A stretch of 64,000 nucleotides of DNA, taken from positions 17,138-81,137 of the IMG/VR virus record IMGVR_UViG_3300047546_002559; one strand, written 5' to 3'. The position numbers and the translations under genes are program-made. The notes below the pieces were generated by a model. It saw nothing but the letters and a program-made list of their open reading frames with translations, was not told the DNA's origin and did no database searches. The stretch's first letter is position 1. Each line of letters begins with the position of its first letter. This stretch comes from a virus. This document shows, in pieces, positions 20,942-29,014 of the stretch.

Positions 20942-22009
20942 ATGCGCTTCCACGTTGTATCGCTACCGCATACAAACACAACAGAAGAATTTACTGCTTG
21001 TGCATATACCGAAAAAGTTCGTAAGTTCTGCATAATGATGAAAAACCTTGGGCATACAGTGTTTCTGTATGCTGGAGAGTTTAATGAGGCACCATGTGAT
21101 GAGCATATTCAGTGCATCAGCGAGTTAGAGAGGGTGAACGCCGTAGGCTCAAACCACTACTCTGCGGCATCATTTGACTGGAATTTGCCTCACTGGGTGA
21201 GCTTCAATGGGAACGTAATTAATGCAATAAAAGAACGGCTCGAGCATAAGGACTTTATTTGTCTTATTGCCGGCTACGCGTCGAAGCCAATTGCAGATGC
21301 ATTTCCGAACGAAATCAGCGTGGAATTTGGTATCGGATACGGTGGCTCATTTGCTAATTACAAGGTTTTTGAGTCGTATGCCTGGATGCATTCCTGTTAT
21401 GGCTCAAAGGTCACGGACCCACACGCCCTTGATGGGAAGTTTTACGACACGGTTATCCCTAGCTATATAGACGTCAATGACTTCCCAGTTCGAGACACGC
21501 CTGATGACTATTACCTCTATATCGGAAGGCTTATTGAGCGCAAGGGGTACCAAATTGCTGTTGATGTGTGCAGGAGACTCGGCAAGCGCCTAATAGTTGC
21601 TGGAGCTGGAACGCCACCGGATTACGGCGAGTATGTAGGTGTGGTCGGGACAGAAGAACGCGGGCGGCTAATGGCTGGAGCAATCGCCACATTTGTACCG
21701 ACAATTTATGTTGAGCCATTCGGGACGGTTGCAGTTGAGGCGATGGCATGTGGCTCTCCGGTCATATCGACCGACTGGGGTGCGTTTACGGAGACGGTTA
21801 TTGATGGCGTAACTGGATTTAGGTGTCACACTTTGAGGGAATTCATGGATGCAGCTATTGCCGCTCCATCTTTAGACAGAAAAGCCATAAGCCGTTATTC
21901 AAAGGAAAGATACGGCTTGGATACAGTTGGGCTGATGTACGACCGTTATTTTAGAAGGCTCCAGACACTGTGGGGCGCTGGGTGGCATGAACTCGGCGAG
22001 CCTAGTTAA
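20942..22009 (+). CDS. Glycosyltransferase, GT4 family
   Basis: A protein of 355 residues with a GT-B fold. The C-terminal domain begins DDYYLYIGRLIERKGYQIAVDVCRRLGKRLIVAGAG, the standard GT4 signature (Y-x-G-R-x-x-x-x-K-G). The donor-binding E-x7-E is present in VEPFGTVAVEAMACGSPVISTDWGAFTETV. The enzyme should transfer a sugar from a nucleotide donor. It is the last gene of the rightward cassette and meets the leftward tail operon with an 8-base overlap. Glycosylation of fibre or virion proteins, or of a host surface glycan, is possible; the acceptor is unknown. Confidence 0.87.
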   Translation: MRFHVVSLPHTNTTEEFTACAYTEKVRKFCIMMKNLGHTVFLYAGEFNEAPCDEHIQCISELERVNAVGSNHYSAASFDWNLPHWVSFNGNVINAIKERLEHKDFICLIAGYASKPIADAFPNEISVEFGIGYGGSFANYKVFESYAWMHSCYGSKVTDPHALDGKFYDTVIPSYIDVNDFPVRDTPDDYYLYIGRLIERKGYQIAVDVCRRLGKRLIVAGAGTPPDYGEYVGVVGTEERGRLMAGAIATFVPTIYVEPFGTVAVEAMACGSPVISTDWGAFTETVIDGVTGFRCHTLREFMDAAIAAPSLDRKAISRYSKERYGLDTVGLMYDRYFRRLQTLWGAGWHELGEPS

Positions 22010-22241
22010 TAGATACTGCTTGCCACTTGCCAATTGGGCATTCGGCGTGGGCTATTTTTGTTTTAAGATGCATAAAGCAACCGCACTTTATGCACTGTCT
22101 TGTTGAGGCTTTAAAAAACTGACACTCTGTACATATCGAGTATCTTGATTCTTCGGTCGGTTTATCAACATATTCAGTCGATTTGCGGAAAAAGTCTAAA
22201 GGACTTGCCTTGCGGCTATTGTCTCCTCGCTGTTCTCTCAT
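22002..22241 (-). CDS. Small Cys-rich zinc-ribbon-like protein
   Basis: A protein of 79 residues from ATG 22241 (GGAG ahead; an in-frame GTG one codon earlier is also possible). It has CTECQFF, a pair C-x2-C-x-C near CIKCGCFMHLK, and a final CPIGKW. This C-x2-C...C-x2-C-x-C...CP-x-G-K-W pattern occurs in small phage proteins and is probably a zinc- or iron-binding ribbon. It is the last gene of the leftward tail operon and converges with the glycosyltransferase, overlapping it by 8 bases. Function unknown. Confidence 0.65.
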   Translation of the reverse strand: MREQRGDNSRKASPLDFFRKSTEYVDKPTEESRYSICTECQFFKASTRQCIKCGCFMHLKTKIAHAECPIGKWQAVSIN

Positions 22242-22258
22242 CACTGCTCCAGGCCTAA

Positions 22259-22552
22259 TTATATTGTTCCGATTTCCTCAAAATTAGATAAATCTGGAAG
22301 AATAAACTTTTCGCCATCCCATGGTGTTCCGTCTGGAACTGGAGCATGCTTGACAAGAAGAACTCCACTATCAAAAAACGACGACAACAAAGCCCACCCT
22401 GGAATCATAAGTATCACATCACCATTTTCTGTTGTGCCATTTGCCCAAAGCGCACCAATCGATGCTCCATCCTTTACTGCCACAACACAAAAATCTATGC
22501 TTTCTAAACCCGGTCCCAAATCATTGTCTACGGTTATTCCCTTATATGCCAT
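22259..22552 (-). CDS. Hypothetical protein
   Basis: A protein of 97 residues with AAAGGAAC ahead of its ATG. It has a hydrophobic, beta-prone composition and includes SIDFCVVAVKDGASIGALWANGT and VILMIPGWALLSSFF. No membrane segment long enough for a confident transmembrane call, and no recognised motif. It lies between the Cys-rich gene and the FN3 protein and could belong to the fibre set, but its role is unknown. Confidence 0.5.
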   Translation of the reverse strand: MAYKGITVDNDLGPGLESIDFCVVAVKDGASIGALWANGTTENGDVILMIPGWALLSSFFDSGVLLVKHAPVPDGTPWDGEKFILPDLSNFEEIGTI

Positions 22553-22563
22553 TGATTGTTCCT

Positions 22564-24291
22564 TTAAATCTGTTCCGTGTATCTGTGAGTGTAGTAGATA
22601 CGCAAATAAACATCAATCTGTTCGTTAGCTGCCCATGTCCCAGTTATGCTTCCCCCGCCTATAACAGAAAACCTATAGAACCCTGCTTTGTCATATGCGC
22701 CATCCGTAAAGTCCCATGCCCTGCTCCTGGTTGTTCCGCCAGTAGGCCATGAACTTCCACTATTAAGAGATAGTAGAGTAGCAGAATCGTGACCAGCACC
22801 AGTTGTGCTATTCGACGCAGATATGCCAACGCTTGGGTTTCTGTTAGATGTAACCGTATATGAAGTCGAAAGTGAGATGTATGCATATACTGTCGAACTG
22901 TATATGGCGTCATCATTTCCTGTAGTCCAGTTGAAGTATGTTCTAGCCATGCTGCCGCCAGTCACCTTCTTCGTATCCGTGTCATAGCTTGTGTTGTATG
23001 TTCTATAACCAGAAGTCACCCATCCAGATGTTGTAAATGACGTGCTTGAAGATACGCCATGTCCTTCTGTATTGTAAGTTGTTACCGTTGCTGTGACGTA
23101 CATTCCCGGAGATATGCTTGCTGCGCCAAAAAGGGAGTTATATGTATCAACACGCTGAACTTGATTTGCAGCGCTTGAATAAAACGGCCCAAAGGATTGG
23201 CCGACAATAAAGTCACTGTCTGTAGTGAAGTATATTTCCGTTCTGTCGTAGTTTTCACAAGCAGTTGGGCTAAATGTAATATTTACAGGCCTCTTACCAT
23301 ATGTTGCAGAGTTTCCATCTGTTGGGTAGCCGGAAACGCCGGCAATCGATACCGATGGTGCCGCAAACGTGGGAGTGCGTGCTGTTGATTTAGCGGAATA
23401 TCCACCATAGTCACGAGCATTTTTTGCCCTAACTCTCCCAACATATGATGTTCCGTTGGCCAATGTCCATGTATAGCTAGTGGATGTCGTTGTTTGTGCC
23501 CCAACCCAGTTAGCACCATCGTCTATTGAGTATTCAACTTGATATTCCGTAATGGCACTACCGCCATTTCCAGGGGCGCTCCAGCTAATTGTAAATCGCC
23601 TATCTCCAGACGACGACGATGGCGTACCTACTGCGTCTGGGACAGTATATGGAGTTACTGGGGATGAATTGTCTGAAACCTGACCAGCACCAGCGGCAGT
23701 TTCGGCATATACGCGGAATACATATGACGTTCCATTTGATAGGCTTCCGACAGTTTCGCTCAGGTCATTTCCCGAGTCAATTGGTGATGACCAACTAGCT
23801 CCGCTATTACTTGAATACTGAACCCAATACTTACTAATTGACCTACCGCCGTTTGATGTTGGCGCACTATATGTTACTGTTACGTTCTGTGAAGACCCGC
23901 TGACAACACCTGTTATTGTCGGTTTCCCAGCAATTGTGTAAGGATTCGTATTGGTTGATAATGGGTCTGATGATGCTCCGCTGCCAAGAGCATTAACTGC
24001 ACGAAGCTTTACGTAGTACTGCTGTCCGTTGGTTAGTCCGCCTATCGTCACAGGGGAGGCGGTATCAACAGGTGAAAGAGCGGTCCATGAACCGTATGAT
24101 GAGCCACCATCGGTTGACAGCGCATACTCATAGTTGGATATGTTGAGTCCGCCATTAAAAGCAGGCGCAGTGAAAGAAATCGTTAGCTGTTGATTTCCCT
24201 CAATGGAGGAGAGGTTGGTTGGGGCAGTCGGAACAGAGCCTCCGCCAAAAAATCCTCTTGATGCTGTTGCTCTACCGCCAATATAAGGCAC
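22564..24291 (-). CDS. Fibronectin type III repeat virion protein
   Basis: A protein of 575 residues starting at GTG 24291. Three FN3 domains follow one another at residues about 20-115, 118-210 and 213-305, each with the P-x-x-P opening, a Y-x-V-x-Y/Y-x-x-x-Y central strand (for example ISNYEYALSTDGGSSY, ITEYQVEYSIDDGANW) and N-G-x-x-Y-x-x-x-V/L-R-A-x-N/A ending. The remaining 270 residues are Ser/Thr/Tyr-rich beta sequence without recognised motif. Phage FN3 repeats are usually surface-exposed on tail or capsid proteins and thought to aid binding to carbohydrate. Its place next to a tail-fibre gene suggests a distal tail appendage. Confidence 0.8.
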   Translation of the reverse strand: MPYIGGRATASRGFFGGGSVPTAPTNLSSIEGNQQLTISFTAPAFNGGLNISNYEYALSTDGGSSYGSWTALSPVDTASPVTIGGLTNGQQYYVKLRAVNALGSGASSDPLSTNTNPYTIAGKPTITGVVSGSSQNVTVTYSAPTSNGGRSISKYWVQYSSNSGASWSSPIDSGNDLSETVGSLSNGTSYVFRVYAETAAGAGQVSDNSSPVTPYTVPDAVGTPSSSSGDRRFTISWSAPGNGGSAITEYQVEYSIDDGANWVGAQTTTSTSYTWTLANGTSYVGRVRAKNARDYGGYSAKSTARTPTFAAPSVSIAGVSGYPTDGNSATYGKRPVNITFSPTACENYDRTEIYFTTDSDFIVGQSFGPFYSSAANQVQRVDTYNSLFGAASISPGMYVTATVTTYNTEGHGVSSSTSFTTSGWVTSGYRTYNTSYDTDTKKVTGGSMARTYFNWTTGNDDAIYSSTVYAYISLSTSYTVTSNRNPSVGISASNSTTGAGHDSATLLSLNSGSSWPTGGTTRSRAWDFTDGAYDKAGFYRFSVIGGGSITGTWAANEQIDVYLRIYYTHRYTEQI

Positions 24292-24300
24292 TTTAGTTTC

Positions 24301-25587
24301 CTATGCAAACTTTGACTGGCTAGCGAGGACAATATATGTTGGGGTTGCCGCTGTTTTGATAATTGTTACCGTGTACGAGTCAACTGCGCCACCGCCGCTT
24401 CCGTCCGGGAAGCTGACGCCACCAAACCACTTAACTCCAGTTTGTGTCACACCATCAACAGCTATTGATGTCGGCCTACATGTTGTTGACCCAGAAGTGA
24501 TTAGAACAACACCAGTAACAGATTGCCCAACAGATGTCATCGCATTAAATGAATTAGCTGTACCATCACCAGTGAAATTAAGAGAACACGATGCACTACT
24601 TGATGTCTCAAAGAAATGGATTCCCGATGTTAGGACGTCTATATTTTCAGTCCCTGAAGCGGCTCCCTGGAAGTGTACTTTTTCAATAATTTCTGCAAAA
24701 TAAGAAGTTCCGGTAACTGACAGGTTATTTCCAACGCCAACATTTGACGTAACAGATATTGATGAATCCAGTTTTGCAGAAGTAACGGCGCCTGCATTGA
24801 TTTTTGCAGTAGTTACACCAAGGTCCTTTATTCTCAACGTATCAGAATCTATTTCAATAGTAGAACTATCAACATTGACCGACAGTGCAGAGCCACCTCC
24901 GCCGGCAAGTCCATTTCCAGCGACTGCAGTGCTCAATTTCGCGCTTGTTATTCCGGAATCTTTTACACGAAGGGAGTCTGAATTTATCTCTATTGTTGAG
25001 TCGTCAACGTTGACAGATAGTGCGCTTCCGGCTCCACCAGCAAGACCGTTTCCGGCTACTGCTGCTGCTATTTTTGCACTAGTTATTCCAGAGTCCTTGA
25101 CGCGCAGTGAATCCGAATTTATTTCGATTGTTGAGTTGTCAACATTTACGGAGAGAGCCGAGCCATTTCCGCCAGCAAGACCATTACCAGCAACAGATGT
25201 AGTCAGTTTTGCTTCAGTAACTGTGTTATCGGCAACGTCGGAAGCAACAATAGTGCCTGGAGCTATTTTGTCGGATGTTACCGAGTTATTTGCCAGTTTC
25301 GCTTCAGTGATAGAGCCGTCTGCAACTGTAAATTGCGACGCCGACTGCCATGAAGTGCCGTTGTAATACTGAACTTCATTAATGTCGTCTAGATAACAGA
25401 ATCGCCCTTCTGACAGTTCCGGCTTGCCATCTCCGCCCTGCGATACAGGTATCCCGTCCCCGAATGCCAAGTCCCTAGCGGCCGCATCAGCAAAGCGGGA
25501 AATAACCTGGTCCATAAGATAACTATTGACATCAGCTGCATATGCGATTTCACCAGAAAGGAATAACCTTACTCCTGAGCCAGCCAT
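24301..25587 (-). CDS. Tail fibre protein with triplicated repeat
   Basis: A protein of 428 residues with AGGAGAATAGT ahead of the ATG. The N-terminus, with SGEIAYAADVNSYLMDQVISRFAD, is a common fibre/appendage start, and RFCYLDDINEVQYYNGTSW (about 62-80) is a further recognised phage fibre unit. Residues 131-265 contain three copies of a 45-residue unit: AGNGLAGGxGSALSVNV, then STIEIxSDxLRxKD and SAK. The C-terminal domain is a beta-rich head. It lies in the leftward operon next to baseplate genes, so it is probably a short tail fibre or receptor-binding protein separate from the rightward cassette. Confidence 0.78.
   Translation of the reverse strand: MAGSGVRLFLSGEIAYAADVNSYLMDQVISRFADAAARDLAFGDGIPVSQGGDGKPELSEGRFCYLDDINEVQYYNGTSWQSASQFTVADGSITEAKLANNSVTSDKIAPGTIVASDVADNTVTEAKLTTSVAGNGLAGGNGSALSVNVDNSTIEINSDSLRVKDSGITSAKIAAAVAGNGLAGGAGSALSVNVDDSTIEINSDSLRVKDSGITSAKLSTAVAGNGLAGGGGSALSVNVDSSTIEIDSDTLRIKDLGVTTAKINAGAVTSAKLDSSISVTSNVGVGNNLSVTGTSYFAEIIEKVHFQGAASGTENIDVLTSGIHFFETSSSASCSLNFTGDGTANSFNAMTSVGQSVTGVVLITSGSTTCRPTSIAVDGVTQTGVKWFGGVSFPDGSGGGAVDSYTVTIIKTAATPTYIVLASQSKFA
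24793..25197 (-). repeat. Three tandem 135-base coding repeats
   Basis: Three in-frame units of about 135 bases encode 45-residue copies with near-identical cores (NGLAGGxGSALSVNV). The third copy is more diverged, for example RIKDLGVT instead of RVKDSGIT. Such tandem units lengthen fibre shafts. Confidence 0.8.
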
Positions 25588-25625
25588 ACTATTCTCCTGA
25601 ATCCTTAATTAATGATTTTACCATT

Positions 25626-26834
25626 TCAGCCGAACCTCATCGAGTCGAGAACTCCAAGAGTTGGGTCGTCAAACGAGAAGAAGAACTCGTCAACAGTTTC
25701 GTGGACAACCTTATATCCCATTGGTTTGGCCCAATTGACGGATTGGAGAACAACGTGGCTCTCTTCTCCGGCATCTGCATCTGGCGTTTCATTTGTGAGT
25801 GTCTGAACTTTTATTGTGAACAAGTCGTCTAGATATCTGGGCGTAACCGCTACAGATAGGGTCGTTGGTTCGCCATCTTTTGTATAAATAAGAACTTGCC
25901 TAGCCGCCTCGACCATTGCTCTACGCGTTCCTGCAGCTCTTCCATAAAATGAGTAGCGAAGTTGCCATTCAATAAAGTCTCTCCTCGCAGATTCGTTTTG
26001 AAAAAATACAGACCCATCTGCATATTCAATATTCTGCTTCAGTGCAGTGCCAGTGAACTGGGACAGCCACGGAGTATATGGTCCGCGTACGGAGCGTGGT
26101 GATACCAATGAACTCTGTGCCCAATTAAACATTGAGTCATATGGGCTATCAAGCTGCGCTTGCTCTACCCCATACATAAGGTCGTGCTCTATTGCTGTTT
26201 CACCAGCAGCAGATGTAAGTATGTCTATTAGGCGAAAGTATGGATACGTCGGTGCTTCTTGGGCTGAATCAATTTCAAAATAAAAATCGGGCAAGAAATT
26301 TCTCATTCTGCCAACAAACGGATTTTCATAAAATGCAAAATCGTGAATGAGGTGCGGTAGTGTTACATGAATTGTCGCGGCATTGTGATTTTCTATAGTA
26401 ATGCGAATTGTTGCCGTATGCAGCTGTCCATCATTTGGTACTACGACAGTGTTGGTATGAACAGCATTGTATAGCCCGCTTGTTAGCGTCTCCTGCACAG
26501 CAGTATTATTGTCGTCTTCATCAATAAATAGAAGACCGGATACTGACATTGGAGACAATGCTTTTAGCTTTATATTCGCTGACAATATTCTGTCATTATC
26601 TGCAATGTTAAGTGGAATAGCTGCAAGTTCTAGGACAATTGGGGCTAGTGACGAAGGTGAAAGTTCAAGTACATAGCGCGTGTCTACTACGAATTCACGC
26701 CCAATAATGGCAACTGTCGCATTTGTGGCAGTCCAGTTGTGTGGTACTTCATTTATCGCGATAATTGCATTATTTTGGGTGGAGACGCGCATCAACGCAT
26801 CGGCGTTAGATAACAAGTTTCTAGTTCTGGCCAT
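25626..26834 (-). CDS. Baseplate/tail protein (tail protein I-like)
   Basis: A protein of 402 residues immediately downstream of the baseplate J gene (gap two bases). The second half (about 180-330), with MRNFLPDFYFEIDSAQE, FRLIDILTSAAGETAIEHD and WLSQFTGTALKQN, resembles tail protein I (gpI)-like baseplate wedge components that attach the short fibre. Residues 300-320 contain RRDFIEWQLRYSFYGRAAGTRRAMVEA, a well-conserved block of this family in phages with J-like baseplates. The order J, then I-like, then fibre is the classical contractile-tail arrangement. Family assignment is good; detailed function is by analogy. Confidence 0.75.
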   Translation of the reverse strand: MARTRNLLSNADALMRVSTQNNAIIAINEVPHNWTATNATVAIIGREFVVDTRYVLELSPSSLAPIVLELAAIPLNIADNDRILSANIKLKALSPMSVSGLLFIDEDDNNTAVQETLTSGLYNAVHTNTVVVPNDGQLHTATIRITIENHNAATIHVTLPHLIHDFAFYENPFVGRMRNFLPDFYFEIDSAQEAPTYPYFRLIDILTSAAGETAIEHDLMYGVEQAQLDSPYDSMFNWAQSSLVSPRSVRGPYTPWLSQFTGTALKQNIEYADGSVFFQNESARRDFIEWQLRYSFYGRAAGTRRAMVEAARQVLIYTKDGEPTTLSVAVTPRYLDDLFTIKVQTLTNETPDADAGEESHVVLQSVNWAKPMGYKVVHETVDEFFFSFDDPTLGVLDSMRFG

Positions 26835-26836
26835 AT

Positions 26837-28300
26837 TTATCCACCAACATCAATCGATGTATAGGTTATGTCTAGGTCATCTAGAGACAGAACGGGGAGT
26901 GACCCCTTGTACCTAAACAGAATGTCATTGTCGTGCTTTGGCAGCCATCCAGAACCTGTTGGAGTGAGTGTTAGTGACTCAACGTATACAACTCCTGGAA
27001 GTGAGCTGATTAGTGCAATTATTTGACTTTGCCTAATGCGGTCCAATGACAGCGGGAAATTAGCTGGGCTAATAAAGTCTACAAGAGCATCTTCTATAGC
27101 TTCTATCAGGGATGATTGTTCGTATTGCTGATTAAGCTTTATTGCTCCTGATATTTCTAACGTAACTAGCTCTGGGTCAATGATGTCAAACGTAAGCCCG
27201 GCATTGGATTTAGAACGCACATCTGTAATGATGTCAAGTTTTTCTATAGAGCTAAGCTCTGTGTTATTGCCATAAGCAACAACAGTTACGTATCCCTGAA
27301 CGTCCTGTCCCGCATATGCGGAGCCCGTAACTACGGTACTGGCAGAGTTTCCGGCAACTTTTACAAAACTAAAAGTAGTATCTCCGGTTGCTGTAACTGT
27401 ATGTTCGCCATTGAATGTTGCACTGACTGACGCATTAAAAATATCAAGCTCAACAACATCGCCAACTACAAATAAATGTGGGGCTTCGGTCTCAATAGTC
27501 GCAAGATTGCTATTTAGAAATGTTTTTATTACGCCAGATGAACGATTTACAGTTATGTCTCCTCCACCGCTATCGCCATTTGTAAGGTCAAATGTTTTTG
27601 CCCTTGTTATTACGCCTGGGTAATTTGTCAACAAATAAGCATCAACCTGCGCAGGACGGACGAGCGCGGAGGTGAGTGAACGTAGATATGTTGTGGCCTT
27701 TGATAGATAATCCTCGTCTGAGTCTTCGTTTATGCCATTGGCAAAATTAGCAGGAGTTGCGATAACTGCAGAAACAATGTCTGTTCCAGATGACACTACA
27801 GACAACTCAATCCCTGGGGTGAGGGGCGGCATAACTCCTGCAGCTGTTGCTACAACTGTTGCGATTTCTGATGGGTATTCGGTCTCGCCCGGCGCGGTCG
27901 GTGGTATTACCAGTGCTGATGTTGTCTGAAAACCATATTGCTGAACCTCATCTTCAAATAGGGTGTCGTAAACAAATACGGTTCCAGCAGGAATTGTGGC
28001 TCCGTCATAAGAGCCAACGGTTATTTCAACATCTACTTCTGCCGGGATAGCATCCTGCCTTTGATACCCGAGTATTTGCACAATGCCAGCCATAAGTCTG
28101 TCTGGCAAACGATTAATCGCGTTGATGTTTAGGGCGCTTATATATGCAGCAGCCTGAAATATGGCATCCTCTGGGGTCCCAACACGAAGATTGAAGTCCG
28201 GCAATGAAATGCGTGCTAGTTCAATTGAGTCTCTATATATATCCCCTGGCTCTTTATCAAAAATTGATAAGTCCACATATTCTGAAAAATCTGCTGGCAT
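26837..28300 (-). CDS. Baseplate J-like protein
   Basis: A protein of 487 residues. It has the baseplate J family pattern: an N-terminal helical part with DFNLRVGTPEDAIFQAAAYISALNINAINRLPDRLM, the DVEITVGSYDGATIPAGTVF strand-turn (about 88-110), and NGINEDSDEDYLSKATTYLRSLTSALVRPAQVDAYLLTNYPGV (about 198-240), the long diagnostic block. J proteins form the wedge of the baseplate in contractile and some other tails. The neighbours (gp25-like and gpV/hub genes upstream, I-like downstream) fit the conserved order. Confidence 0.9.
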   Translation of the reverse strand: MPADFSEYVDLSIFDKEPGDIYRDSIELARISLPDFNLRVGTPEDAIFQAAAYISALNINAINRLPDRLMAGIVQILGYQRQDAIPAEVDVEITVGSYDGATIPAGTVFVYDTLFEDEVQQYGFQTTSALVIPPTAPGETEYPSEIATVVATAAGVMPPLTPGIELSVVSSGTDIVSAVIATPANFANGINEDSDEDYLSKATTYLRSLTSALVRPAQVDAYLLTNYPGVITRAKTFDLTNGDSGGGDITVNRSSGVIKTFLNSNLATIETEAPHLFVVGDVVELDIFNASVSATFNGEHTVTATGDTTFSFVKVAGNSASTVVTGSAYAGQDVQGYVTVVAYGNNTELSSIEKLDIITDVRSKSNAGLTFDIIDPELVTLEISGAIKLNQQYEQSSLIEAIEDALVDFISPANFPLSLDRIRQSQIIALISSLPGVVYVESLTLTPTGSGWLPKHDNDILFRYKGSLPVLSLDDLDITYTSIDVGG

Positions 28301-28313
28301 GGCTATTTGACCT

Positions 28314-28616
28314 TTAGCTTGTTATCTCAAACGAAACATTTACTTTTGACGAACCAGAAACAATATCCTTGCTCAAGATGTCTATTTTAGTTATTGTGAC
28401 TTCTGGAACAAATTGCGACGCATTGAGCACGAACATGCTTTTATCAATAACGCTGAACGATGGGTCGTATGAGCCAAACTGGGGACTCATTGGGTGCGTA
28501 GTCGGCTCAGTTAGCATGCAGATTGACAAAAGCTGCGCATAATAATCCGTTGTGTTTTCCTCGAGCTTCTGCAGCCCACTGGAGTCAAATCTGACGGGGA
28601 ACTTCATCATTTGCAT
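28314..28616 (-). CDS. Baseplate wedge protein, gp25/W-like
   Basis: A protein of 100 residues with the gp25-like pattern: PVRFDSSGLQKLEEN near the N-terminus, YYAQLLSICMLTEPTTHPMSPQFGSYDP (about 25-52) and FVPEVTITKIDI near the C-terminus. T4 gp25 and P2 W are small wedge components that start sheath assembly. GGGAG lies nine bases ahead of ATG 28616, and the gene is separated from the previous stop by two bases. Its place between the OB-fold hub gene and baseplate J is the normal order for contractile tails. Confidence 0.8.
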   Translation of the reverse strand: MQMMKFPVRFDSSGLQKLEENTTDYYAQLLSICMLTEPTTHPMSPQFGSYDPSFSVIDKSMFVLNASQFVPEVTITKIDILSKDIVSGSSKVNVSFEITS

Positions 28617-28618
28617 AA

Positions 28619-28978
28619 CTATGCTCCCTCGAGTTCCTCTACGCGCTGAATTAAATTAGTCACCAAATTAAATAGAGTGTCATATTCCACTAATGTTGGG
28701 TATATGTTTGCTCTAATTCGTGAAGAGCCAAAAACAATAAGCTCAGTAAAGAATTCATCCGCAAAAGAGCACTTCACTGAATCCCCAACAGAGTAGTGAG
28801 AATTTGGAGTTGTATTTAGGGGGATAATCCCATCAAATGTTGACCCAAGTTCCAAAATATGAACAGAAATGGCTCCACGCTCGTCGACAGACTTGACCGT
28901 ACCCGTGTAGAACCGCCCTGGTTTCAGGGGGTGAGATGACGCCTTGTCTGCGCTAATTATATCTGGACGCATATTCAT
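28619..28978 (-). CDS. Baseplate hub/spike OB-fold protein (gpV or gp5 N-domain-like)
   Basis: A protein of 119 residues. The core (about 20-90) has GRFYTGTVKSVDERGAISVHILELGSTFDGIIP, a five-strand OB pattern typical of gpV/gp5 spike N-terminal domains; the C-terminal part (TLFNLVTNLIQRVEELEGA) is an amphipathic helix. It lacks the beta-helix needle that would make a full spike. Either the spike tip is encoded elsewhere or this is only a hub adaptor. ATG 28978 and ATG 28972 are both usable; the second has better ribosome-site spacing. Confidence 0.65.
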   Translation of the reverse strand: MNMRPDIISADKASSHPLKPGRFYTGTVKSVDERGAISVHILELGSTFDGIIPLNTTPNSHYSVGDSVKCSFADEFFTELIVFGSSRIRANIYPTLVEYDTLFNLVTNLIQRVEELEGA

Positions 28979-29014
28979 ACCTTACTATTTTAAATGAATT
29001 CGTGTGCCGACATG

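Noticed and set aside
24356-25366. Plus-strand open frames of 115 and 189 codons inside the triplicated fibre gene
   Set aside because: They repeat with the 135-base unit of the real minus-strand gene and have no ribosome site.
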